A stretch of 64,000 bases of DNA. Source: Solen grandis (taxonomy: Eukaryota > Mollusca > Bivalvia > Adapedonta > Solenidae). Every line of letters begins with the position of its first letter. The first letter of the stretch is position 1. This document shows, in pieces, positions 11,061 through 20,325 of the stretch. Both the position numbers and the translations under genes were made by a program. The notes under the pieces were generated by a model that made no database searches, had not been told where the DNA came from, and saw nothing but the letters and a program-made list of their open reading frames with translations. The stretch is from contig CM037787.1 in assembly GCA_021229015.1 (NCBI GenBank), positions 34,299,874 to 34,363,873 on the forward strand, read 5' to 3'.

Positions 11061-11302
11061 TTAACCCTTTCCCTGATAGAGGAAACCATGAAAAGACCTA
11101 TGTGAACAACATAAAACCAGATCAGCCTGCGAGTAACTCGCAGGCTGATCAGGTTTTATGCTGTTCGCTGCTCCTCAGTGGTCTGGAAATGAGGACTTTA
11201 CAATTAAATTTGGTAAGATTTAACTGTGGTTTTCTGCAGATCAGGCTTTATGTGGTACCTATTGAGTGCGTCAAAATGAGTCTACATGAGGGAAATGGTT
11301 AA
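11061..11302 (+). mobile_element. piggyBac-type MITE copy 2
   Basis: Same element as 9586-9810: TTAACCCTTTCCCTGATAG at the left, ATGAGGGAAATGGTTAA at the right, with the central AGCCTGCGAGT/ACTCGCAGGCT palindrome. It includes the GTGGTACCTATTGAGTGCG segment missing from copy 1. It shares the intron with copy 1 about 1.5 kb away, so the two insertions were independent. Confidence 0.87.
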
Positions 11303-12540
11303 AGAAAGTTGTATACTACATGTAAATGGTATTGACGTATGAAAACTAATACACAAACTATCTTCTGTTTTTAGTTATCCAGTTTATTTTGTAAATGCAT
11401 TTTGAATGATAATAAATGCCACACTCACACTGACTCGCGGAATCGGTAGAACATTTGTCACCTTTACTAATTTGGATTCAGTCGAGCACAAAAAAAAACA
11501 TACATGGAAAAGTCAAAATGGCAGCGGCTTGGATTGACGAGGCTGGAATGCCCATTAAACTTTTGAAATAATTTTTTTTTCCACAGAAATTTTTAACCTT
11601 AAATTGTGGTGCGCACTACATGGATGTTTAAAGAATTTGTTTGTAAAATGTTTCTTTTTTTTTCTTCAAGAAGTAAAATGAATTGGCCGCAGACAAAATA
11701 AAAATTAAATTTGAGTTAATTATTATTCAGTTTTTGCAATATTTTGGTACTGCACTCCCATAAAACAATTAATTGAAAAACTCTGGCCATAGCTCTGTCT
11801 ATCGTTCCAATCCTAAATGTAATGAATTTGTATTTATATATATGTCAACCTTTATTGAATAAAAATGTTAAAAACAAAATATAGACTTAGCTCTATGCTT
11901 CTCTAAACATCACAAATTGAGATTTTCTTCAAATATTAACCAAGAGAGCAGAAATTGTGCATGTATGAATCAATTTCCTTTAAAAAAAAAACACCAAAAA
12001 ACTATATAATTATACAAAAAATGATGTTAAGCTCAAAATATTTAGTAAAACCCAAGCTTTGGTGGAGTGCTGGTCTTCATTAAAATGGAAGGGAATGTAG
12101 CACTGTTGTTGGAATTGTCATGATGTAATTTTGTGTCGACTGTCGGTGTCAGCTTCGTCTGGTGCCTCTAGCTGGCGCTTTTAATTGTCTGAACCATCTG
12201 CTAGATAATGGCAAGATATTAATGAAACTTACGTTATACTGGAGATAATTGGACACTATGTCCTGGATTAATTTGATTTGTTGCCAAAAATCCCTCCAAG
12301 GCAATGAAACTCTGTGCCAACTAGCATTCTCTGTTCAAATGAAGTCTTGTTAAGTTAGAGAATCATGCTACAGTGGTAGCGTACATTACTGCAGGGCTTG
12401 AACCCCGTTGGGCCCTGACTATTTCTATATTTTAATGATCTCCTCTAGTGTAACATAATGGTTCAAGCAAAGAAGCACATTTTTTTACTGCTATATTCAG
12501 GTGTAAAATGCAGGGGTATGAGATTTGATACTGTTTATTG
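11303..12540 (+). other. snx27 intron stretch without recognised gene
   Basis: AT-rich intronic DNA. The only recognisable piece is a tRNA-like SINE head at about 12367-12420 (box A-like CTACAGTGGTAGCG, box B-like GGCTTGAACCCC) with no clear tail. Confidence 0.45.
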
Positions 12541-13130
12541 CTTGTCAATATCACTTATACTAGAAGGAACTGACCATATTGTGTAATGGTATAGCTTAAT
12601 ATGTAATGCTTTGACTAAAGTGGGTGTAATATGACTTGTGTAATGCCATGACTTGTGTAAAATGAAATGCCTAAGTGGTGTGTTAGCATATGATGGAGTA
12701 ATCATACGGCCATGTGACATATAATGTTATTACAGAGTTGTGTGTAACCATGACTGATCAGTGTCTAATGCGCTTCTTGAATATTGTTTGAATGGTATGG
12801 CTGAGTGGTGTGTAGTAATATGACTGAGTGGTGGTTCTCTTGGACTTTTTCTGTCAGGTTTGCCCTCCCTTAGCACCTAGACAGGTGCACCTACACACAG
12901 AGACAGATGTGGATACAAGGGATCCGGGTGCACTACCCTACCTCATTTCGAGTAGACCCCTTGGTTCCTTAATGTGCACCGAGTATAGCACTGATACATG
13001 TGAAGCCCCTTAATAACTATCTGGATGAACCCGCGCAAGGCTTCTAGTTAGGCAATGGAACACTGAAAAATGTCCAGATATTTTCCAAGGTTCTACCCCA
13101 ATTTGCACCCCAGACCCCTGGATTAGCAGT

Positions 13131-13545
13131 CTGACTGAGTGGTGTGTATGTGACTGAGTGATGTATAGTGATATGGCCAAGTGGTGTTTAGTAATGTGGC
13201 TGAGTTGTGTGCAGTGATATGACTGAGTGATGTGTAGTGATACGACTGAGTTGTGTGCAGTGATATGGCTGAGTGGTGTGTAATGATATGACTTAGTGGT
13301 ATGTAATGATATGACTGAGTGATGTGCAATGATATGGCTGAGTGGTGTATAATGATATGACTTAGTGGTATGTAATGATATGACTGAGTGGTGTGCAATG
13401 ATATGACTGAGTGGTGTGCAATGATATGACTGAGTGGTGTGCAATGATATGACTGAGTGGTGTGCAATGATATGACTGAGTGGTGTGCAATGATATGGCT
13501 GAGTGGTGTGCAATGATATGACTGAGTGGTGTGTAATCAGACAGA
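13131..13545 (+). repeat. 23-bp minisatellite in snx27 intron
   Basis: About eighteen tandem copies of a unit near 23 bp built from TATGACTGAGTGGTGTGCAA and variants (GGCTGAG, GACTTAG). The last copies are almost identical. Degenerate outliers begin near 12540. The 167- and 114-codon minus-strand frames rich in His/Ser/Ile are shadows of this repeat, not genes. It ends 60 bp before snx27 exon 5. Confidence 0.9.
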
Positions 13546-13605
13546 GTAGATAATGAATAATGTTAAATGTTTAGGTGTCACATGCTATATGTTTGTGTAT
13601 TACAG

Positions 13606-13734
13606 TCTCAAGTGATAGAGTTCCAGTGGAAAGATATTCAGGGTTATGATATTGAAGAGGAAGGCATGGCCTTCACATTTGAGTACAACCGACCCGGCAA
13701 GAAACCAAGGATTGTGCAGATATTAACCCAATAT
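13606..13734 (+). CDS. snx27: sorting nexin 27, FERM-like exon 5
   Basis: Forty-three codons in phase 0, acceptor TGTATTACAG|TCTCAA and donor CAATAT|GTGAGT. Visible residues 161-203 include SQVIEFQWKDIQGYDIEEEG, MAFTFEYNRPGKK and PRIVQILTQY. The EEEGMAF.FEY block followed by a basic KKPR stretch is typical of the PH-like F3 lobe of SNX27. Confidence 0.9.
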
Positions 13735-14138
13735 GTGAGTAGAGTCCAGATTCATTAATGTAACCTAGATACCATCTGTGAATTTCTGCCATCAACAAAT
13801 TATAAAGCAATATGCAATTTTAGCAACTGTTTATATTGGCTTTTCTGAATATGACTTAAGTAGAATTACCAAAGCAGAGAAATCATGCTCCTTCCAAGTT
13901 GAATCAACCTTTGGCAGTACATTTAAATATCTAGCATTGGAAATACATATATAAATAGAAAAAAATACACATATAAAATAATATAAATATGCATTTCACA
14001 TGGCACTTAGACATTTAGGAAGTAATTTTTCATCCACTAAACATTTTTACATCAGGGTGTGAAATAGCTTTTTTCTCCATCAGCAGGATTTCAACTTGAC
14101 ATTGCAATTGATTAATCTTTTTTTTTTTTTTATTTCAG

Positions 14139-14198
14139 TATGTTTACCTGAAAGAGTGTTTTGATAAAGTGTTTGAAGAAATAGAGTGGGAGAAAGAA
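14139..14198 (+). CDS. snx27: sorting nexin 27, FERM-like exon 6
   Basis: Twenty codons, residues 204-223: YVYLKECFDKVFEEIEWEKE. Acceptor is a long T tract then TATTTCAG; donor GAA|GTAAGT. This is the closing amphipathic helix of the F3 lobe. Phase 0 at both ends lets several downstream exons be joined, which matters for C-terminal isoforms. Confidence 0.88.
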
Positions 14199-14344
14199 GT
14201 AAGTATTTTTTTTTTTGTATTGCTTTTTCACTTTGTTAAGTGGGAGTTATATCCTGCCTTGTTGTGTGGCTCTTACCATTATTATCTAATTTGCAGATAT
14301 TGATCCTGGCACCGACATACTCTCAAGTTATTAAAAAAGGTAGT

Positions 14345-14552
14345 AGTACAGCTCCATTGCTTGATGCTCAGCATGTAAGGGTAGTTCAAGAACTGGTTAG
14401 CCGGTTGTCAGAATAATGTGACTGGGTGTGGTATCATGTCACATGTCTACGGAGTGAAACTGCAGTATGGCAGCACTATATCTGTCTCAAGTAGACATTA
14501 TCTCCAAAGGACTGAAATACTGTTGATGGGATGTTAAACCAAACAAAACAAA
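14345..14552 (+). mobile_element. SINE S1 copy, 5'-truncated
   Basis: Body and tail of the S1 SINE: CAGCTCCATTGCTTGATGC, TGACTGGGTGTGGTATCATG, TCTCAAGTAGACATTATC, and the tail GGACTGAAATACTGTTGATG followed by GGATGTTAAACC. The tRNA-like head is missing. It is inserted in the last snx27 intron. Confidence 0.75.
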
Positions 14553-15217
14553 AAAAGCATATGTCTGCACGCAAATGGATCTTGCAACATTTTTTTGATG
14601 TCACAAAAAGATTGAATTTTGGATAGATTTCAGACAGATTGGTTTAGGATCAAGGTCATTGTTATTTTAAATTACAAAAATGAAATTGATAATTATGTGT
14701 TTGTGGTATGAGAGGGGCGCAGTTGTATTAATCACCTTTAGTGATAGTTCTAGTTTTACCTGAAATAAATCATAGCGTAGGGTTGATTTTGGGATGGATG
14801 GAATCAGCCTCAAGGTCACTGTTACTAGGAAAAGAAAATTGGAGTTGTATTTTAGAATATTTGGTTGAAAGCTTGAATATATGGAGCACCCTCAGCAATC
14901 TGGTTCCATGAAGTCTAGATGCCAGTGTATTTTTGGTTTACTCCTAAAATCTAGATCAAATATGTTACCGTATAGTGGGTTATTTCTGTGGGTAATTAAT
15001 TTCTGCTGTTCTGCGATTGAACTTAGAATTCATAGAAATAAAATCCATGGAAATTAACTTTCAGTAGAATAACACTCTAAAAACTCTTCAGATCCCTTCA
15101 GATACTGATCTCTGAACTACGCTGTGACGGCATTTCTATTATCAACAAGAGTCTGTTACCGCTAGCAACCAGTCAGTGTATTTTTTCACTAAATTGTTGA
15201 ATTGTTTGTAATTACAG

Positions 15218-15244
15218 GAAATGAATGAAGGGAACAAAGAGTAA
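15218..15244 (+). CDS. snx27: sorting nexin 27, terminal exon (short isoform)
   Basis: Acceptor GTAATTACAG|GAAATG gives EMNEGNKE and TAA, residues 224-231 of the visible protein. This is the simplest end of the frame. The stop overlaps a possible weak donor (AAAGA|GTAAAA at 15240/15241); using it would remove the stop and join to 15631. SNX27 has C-terminal splice isoforms in vertebrates (established), so both ends could be real. Confidence 0.65.
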   Translation, partial: EMNEGNKE

Positions 15245-15456
15245 AAATATGACAGTTTGACCACATTTCATTGAAATCTTCCCATATCAATGGCACACAC
15301 TTTGTCGCCTTCCAGGTTCACTTCTTCTCCTTCTCTGGGTCTTAATTACATGCCAAACAATGCAAATTGTGCATATTTCACACATATACCAATGGTTTGC
15401 TCTCTGATTGAATTGCCCTAGAAATTAATTTACAGTTGAAGAATCTAGTTTAAAAT

Positions 15457-15562
15457 TTGCATGATGAGCTCTACCCGACAGGTGACCTTGACCTTCAAAT
15501 GACCTTGACCCCCAAGGTCCAATGCCCTCCCACCCCCATGCATTCATTGGAACATAGCTTGT
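15457..15562 (+). mobile_element. family I repeat fragment, second copy
   Basis: Shares GATGAGCTCTACCCG, GACCTTGACCTTCAAATGAC and CTTGACCCCCAAGGT with 900-965, and ends GGAACATAGCTTGTT. It is a core plus 3' end only. Confidence 0.5.
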
Positions 15563-15630
15563 TTTTGCATACATTTAAATAGAATAACTTATTAATTTGG
15601 CCACCTAAATTATTATTATCATCATTTCAG

Positions 15631-15666
15631 CAAGGACATGATGTATGAAAGGTGTCCTCAACCAAA
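15631..15666 (+). CDS. snx27: candidate alternative snx27 3' exon
   Basis: A 36-base segment with strong sites on both sides, CATCATTTCAG|CAAGG and CCAAA|GTGAGT. If joined to 15218-15240 it reads in frame as DKDMMYERCPQPK, and on to 19851 adds PPQI then TAG. If joined directly to exon 6 it gives only QGHDV and a stop. Strong splice sites and the maintained frame are seen in the sequence; its use is inferred. Confidence 0.45.
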
Positions 15667-15799
15667 GTGAGTACACTTTCTTACACAGAGATCAGTATTC
15701 CTATACTGGGTATTTTGATCTTGAGCAGCAACATCTTTCCAAGAAATAAAATTTCATCTCTATGCATCCATTACTTATCTCAAAAAGAGATTTGATTAT

Positions 15800-17595
15800 T
15801 ATACCCCCCCGCAACGAAGTTAGGGGGGGGTATACTGGAAACAGGTTGTCCGTCCGTCCGTCCGTCTGTCCGTCCGTCTGTCCGTCCGTCCGTCTGTAGA
15901 CACAAAATTCTGCGGACTACTCCTCCTAAACTTCTGGAAGGATTTTGATGAAACTTGCTGGCAATGATCCTTAGACATTGTATTAGCGCGTTATCTATAT
16001 AGCATTGAGTTACCTCCCCTATTTACCAAGTTATGCCCCTTTGATGATTTTTGCATTACAAACTTCTGCGGACTACTCCGCCTAAACTACTGGAAGGATT
16101 TTAATGATACTTGCTGTCAATGATCCTTAGACATTGTAGCAGCGCGTTATCTATATAGCATTGAGTTACCTCCCCTATTTACCAAGTTATGCCCCTTTGA
16201 TGATTTTTGCATTACAAACTTCTGCGGACTACTCCTTCTAAACTACTGGAAGGATTTTGATGAAACTTGCTGGCAATGATCCTTAGACATTGTATAAGCG
16301 CGTTATCTATATATCATTGGTTACCTCCCCTATTTACCAATTTATGCCCCTTTGATGATTTTTGCATTACAAACTTCTGCGGACTACTCCGCCTAAACTA
16401 CTGGAAGGATTTTAATGATACTTGCTGTCAATGATCCTTAGACATTGTAGCAGCGCGTTATCACCAAGTTATGCCCCTTTGATGATTTTTGCATTACAAA
16501 CTTCTGCGGACTACTCCGCCTAAACTACTGGAAGGATTTTAATGATACTTGCTGTCAATGATCCTTAGACATTGTAGCAGCGCGTTATCTATATAGCATT
16601 GAGTTACCTCCCCTATTTACCAAGTTATGCCCCTTTGATGATTTTTGCATTACAAACTTCTGCGGACTACTCCTTCTAAACTACTGGAAGGATTTTGATG
16701 AAACTTACTGGCAATGATCCTTAGACATCTATATAGCATTGAGTTACCTCCCCTATTTACCAAGTTATGCCCCTTTGATGATTTTTGCATTACAAACTTC
16801 TGCGGACTACTCCTTCTAAACTACTGGAAGGATTTTGATGAAACTTGCTGGCAGTGATCCTTAGACATTGTATAAGCGCGTTATCTATATATCATTTGGT
16901 TACCTCCCCTATTTTCCAAGTTATGCCCCTTTGATGATTTTTGCATTACAAACTTCTGCGGACTACTTCGCCTAAACTACTGGAAGGATTTTGATGAAAC
17001 TTGCTGCCATTCATCCTTAGACATTGTAGAAGCATGTGTTAGTTATATAACATTGGATTACCTCCCTTTATTATAGTTATGCCCCTTTGATGATTTTTGC
17101 TTTACAATTTTCTGCAGACTACTCCTCCCATTGGATTACCTCCCTTTTTTATAGTTATGCCCCTTTGATGATTTTTGCTTTACAATTTTCTGCAGACTAC
17201 TCCTCCTAAACTACTGGAGGGATTTCAATGAAACTTGCTGTCATTCAACCTTAGACATTGTAGTAGCGCTTTTTCTATATAACATTGGGTTACCCCCCCC
17301 GCCCCCTCCCCCCTGTTTTAAAGATATGTCCCTTTGATGGTATTTGTTTTACAATTTTCTTCCATTGATAGATTTCAGTGAATCTTAATGATATTTATCC
17401 ATAGACATAGGTATATCCATAGGTATGTGTTACAAAGGATCACTAGATTTCCATGTAGTTGGCACATATGTCCTCTATATACGTATTAAGATGGAGTGTT
17501 GCATACAAGAATTCTGATTTCATGCTCCAAAGCCATGTTTGACAAAAACACTTGCGGGGGGGTATTAGTAAGCCCTTAGGCGACAGTTCTAGTTT
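15800..17595 (+). mobile_element. HINE-like element D1 (ATACCCCCC family) with long tandem core
   Basis: Follows TTTGATTATT. It starts ATACCCCCCCGCAACG with a hairpin to a G8 run and TATACTGG, then (GTCC)n-like CCGTCCGTCCGTCTG. About ten core copies of roughly 155 bp contain TTCTGCGGACTACTCC, CTACTGGAAGGATTTTGATG and CTTAGACATTGTA. The end is GCGGGGGGGTATTAG, AGCCCTTAGGCGACAG and TTCTAGTTT. It is the longest uninterrupted element of this plan in the window. It lies downstream of the snx27 stop, or within an intron if the long isoform is real. Confidence 0.8.
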
Positions 17596-17603
17596 CCTAC
17601 CAG

Positions 17604-17875
17604 TCCGGTGGCTGAGTGGTTAGTGTGTCTGCCTCGGATTAGGGAGTTTGTGGGTTTGATCCCTGGCCGTGACATACTAAAGCTCCATTGCTTGGAGCTC
17701 AGCATATAAGGGTAGTTCCAGGACTGGTTAACACATTGTCATGATAATGTGACTGCGTGTGGTATCATGCCATATGTCTATGGCGTGATACTGCAACACT
17801 GTATATGTCTCAAGTAGACATAGTCTCCAAATGACTGAAATAATGTTGGTGGGATATTAAACCCTACAAAACTAA
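17604..17875 (+). mobile_element. tRNA-derived SINE S1, full length
   Basis: The tRNA-like head GGTGGCTGAGTGGTTAG and box B-like GTGGGTTTGATCCCTGG resemble a Leu/Ser-type tRNA. The body has AGCATATAAGGGTAGTTCC and GTGTGGTATCATGCCATA. The tail CAAATGACTGAAATAATG and TTGGTGGGATATTAAACCC is shared with fragments at 30993, 40098 and 58060. It has no poly(A) tail, which suggests it relies on a LINE that recognises the specific 3' end. Confidence 0.85.
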
Positions 17876-17893
17876 CAAGTATTCCCTCTTTTT

Positions 17894-18884
17894 AGCTCAC
17901 CTGAGCACAAAGTGCTCAAGGTGAGCTTTTGTGATCGTCCGTCGTCGTGCGTCGTCCATCGTCAACAATTTGCTTAAAACGACATCTCCTCTGAAACCGC
18001 TGGACAGAATTTAATGAAACTTGGCAGGAATGTTCCTTGGGTGAGGCTCTACAAAAGTTGCTAAAATAAAGTTGATCCATGTAGAACTCTGGTTGCCATG
18101 GCTTCAAAAAGAAAAATAATTTGAAAACTTTAAAAATCATCTCCTTCAAAACTACTGGCCAGATTTCAAAATAATTTAGTACAGATGTTCCTTGGGTCAA
18201 CTTCTACCAAAGTTGCTAAAATTATTCCGTCCGTAAAAAAACATGGCCGCCAGGGGCGGGGCTTATTTGCCTTATATGTATATAGAGAAACTTTTAAACA
18301 ACATCTCCCCTGAAACCACTGGACAGAATTTGATTAAACTTGGCAGGAATGATCCTTGGGTCAACCTTCACAAAAGTTGCTAAAATAAACTTGATCCATG
18401 TAGAACTCTGGTTGCCATGGCAACAAAAAAAAAAAAAATGAAAAATTTAAAAATCATCTTCTTCAAAACTACTGGCCAGATTTTAAAATAAATTGATACA
18501 GATGTTCCTTGGGTCAACCTCTACCAAAGTTGCTAAAATTATTCCGATCCGTAAAAAAACATGGCCGCCAGGGGCGGGGCTTATTTGCCTTACATGTTTA
18601 TAGAGAAACCTTTAAACAACATCTCCTCTGAAACCACTGGACAGAATTTGATTAAACTTGGCAGGAATGATCCTTGGGTCAACTTTCACAAAAGTTCCTA
18701 AAATAAACTTGATCCATATAGAACTCTGGTTGCCATGGCAACAAAAAGAAAAAAAAATGAAAACTTTAAAAATCATCTTTTTCAAAACTACTGGCCAGAT
18801 TTTAAAATAAATTGGTACAGATATTCCTTGGGTCAACCTATTTATCTCAGGTGAGCGATTTAGGGCCATCATGGGCCTCTTGTT
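17894..18884 (+). mobile_element. HINE-like element A2 (AGCTCACCTGAGC family)
   Basis: Preceded by CTCTTTTT. It starts AGCTCACCTGAGCACAAAG with hairpin TGCTCAAGGTGAGC, then CGTCCGTCGTCGTGCGTC. Three core repeats of about 300 bp contain CTGAAACCACTGGACAGAAT and GGCGGGGCTTATTTGCC. Two carry the perfect palindrome GTTGCCATGGCAAC (18411-18424, 18729-18742). The end is CAGGTGAGCGATTTAGG, hairpin GGGCCATCATGGGCC and CTCTTGTT. The core differs from A1 but the termini are the same. Confidence 0.85.
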
Positions 18885-19850
18885 AATTTATTGACTCTCT
18901 CTCTAACACACATCAGAAAAAGTGTCTGAAATAAACACAGATGTTGAAATAACATTTATATAGTCTAATCTGGAGCAGGAAACATTAAGATTCAGAAATG
19001 GAATGAGGAAAGAATGGCTTTATATATTTGTGTCTTTATCATGAATGGAATATCTTTGCATATATGAAATACTGGTTTCAAATAATAAATATGTAAAAAC
19101 AAAGGTACATGAGATTGGGTTATGTTTCTATATTATGACAGTATATGTCTTAAGAAACTGGGCATTGCCAGTCAAATTAAACCTTTATAAAAATGGATTA
19201 GGATATATATATGGGGGAAAATCAATATGTAGATATTCAGAAGTTATTTCTTTTCAACTTTGTTAATAGGTTTAAAGACTACGACATACAACTATGTTGT
19301 TTAGAAAATTGAAAGCGAACAATTTCAGAAATGTATGTCAAATTTCAAAAGTTCTAGTCATTGCCTGTTACTTGAAACCAGTCAACACCATGACATACAT
19401 TTTTCTAGAGAAAAAATTCATTTGTCCATATTGTAATTCCTCCCAAGAGGACAAATATCACTTTATTTGAATATGTCCTTTATATAATGAGCCAAGAGGA
19501 AAGATATGTCTGATTATCATAGAAATTATCTTACAACATTGAAAGAAATACAGAAATAAAAATGTAATTTGATTCTTTGAAACCTTGCAGTTTTTATACA
19601 ATTGAAAACTGTATCTCTATTCAATAGACATTTAACAGGAACTAAGTCTTTCATATTTTTAAATATCACTATACTTGTGATTGTATTTTGAATTATCACC
19701 TACTGCTTCCATGTGTGTTGTATGCTATGACATTTATTGTGTATATAGGCCTGAAGCCTTTTGCACAATAAAACATTGTATTGAATGGCATGTATTACCA
19801 TTTCAGAATTGCTGACTCTTCGTGTTCATCTTTCTTTCACCCTGCTACAG
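18885..19850 (+). other. no gene seen; old retroelement-like 3' end
   Basis: AT-rich. The segment near 19430-19780 ends with TGTATATAGGCCTGAAGCC, TTTTGCACAATAAAACATTG and TATTGAATGG, which looks like the 3' end of an old non-LTR element, but no protein match is recognisable. Confidence 0.35.
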
Positions 19851-20325
19851 GCCACCTCAGATATAGGATCAGAGGTCAGGACAGGTCATCAAGGTCAAGG
19901 TCACGTATAGGCCAAGATGATTGCCAAAGGTCACCTGCAGCTTAGGTCATCACCAAAGGTCACTAGAGTACAATGTCATTTTTTAGGATATAGTTATTTG
20001 TCTTCTAGGAAGGTCAACTGTGTTCAAGAACATCAACCAACCTTTGACCATTTACCTACCAGTGACATTTTTGCCTAGCAACAGTGAGTCCTGTTGACAA
20101 GCAGGCATCTGCCTGGTATCTATGGACCATCCTCTGGGTGGGGGTAGCTTCTTTGTGTTAAGTTGTCATGGTACCAGAACCTTAACTTACCTTGCAATAT
20201 GTTTGTATTTTATGATAGTTCTGTTTTTGTACCATTGTTAATGTTTCAAATCTTTTATGTTGATTATATAATTATACAGACCCTAAAATTTTCATGAAAT
20301 AAATAAAAATGTAATTGTCTCATCT
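19851..20325 (+). other. snx27: candidate snx27 terminal exon and 3' UTR (long isoform)
   Basis: Begins after a good acceptor (TTTCACCCTGCTACAG). In the frame of the 15631 exon it codes PPQI and stops at 19864-19866. The rest is non-coding and rich in AGGTCA-type words (19870-19975), ending with overlapping AATAAA signals at 20298-20307 followed by a T/G-containing stretch. The polyadenylation site prediction is reasonable; that this belongs to snx27 is inference. Confidence 0.4.

Noticed and set aside
13010..13513. 167-codon minus-strand frame rich in His, Ser and Thr
   Set aside because: It is the reverse reading of the 23-bp minisatellite. The repeat period leaves several frames open and no domain is visible.
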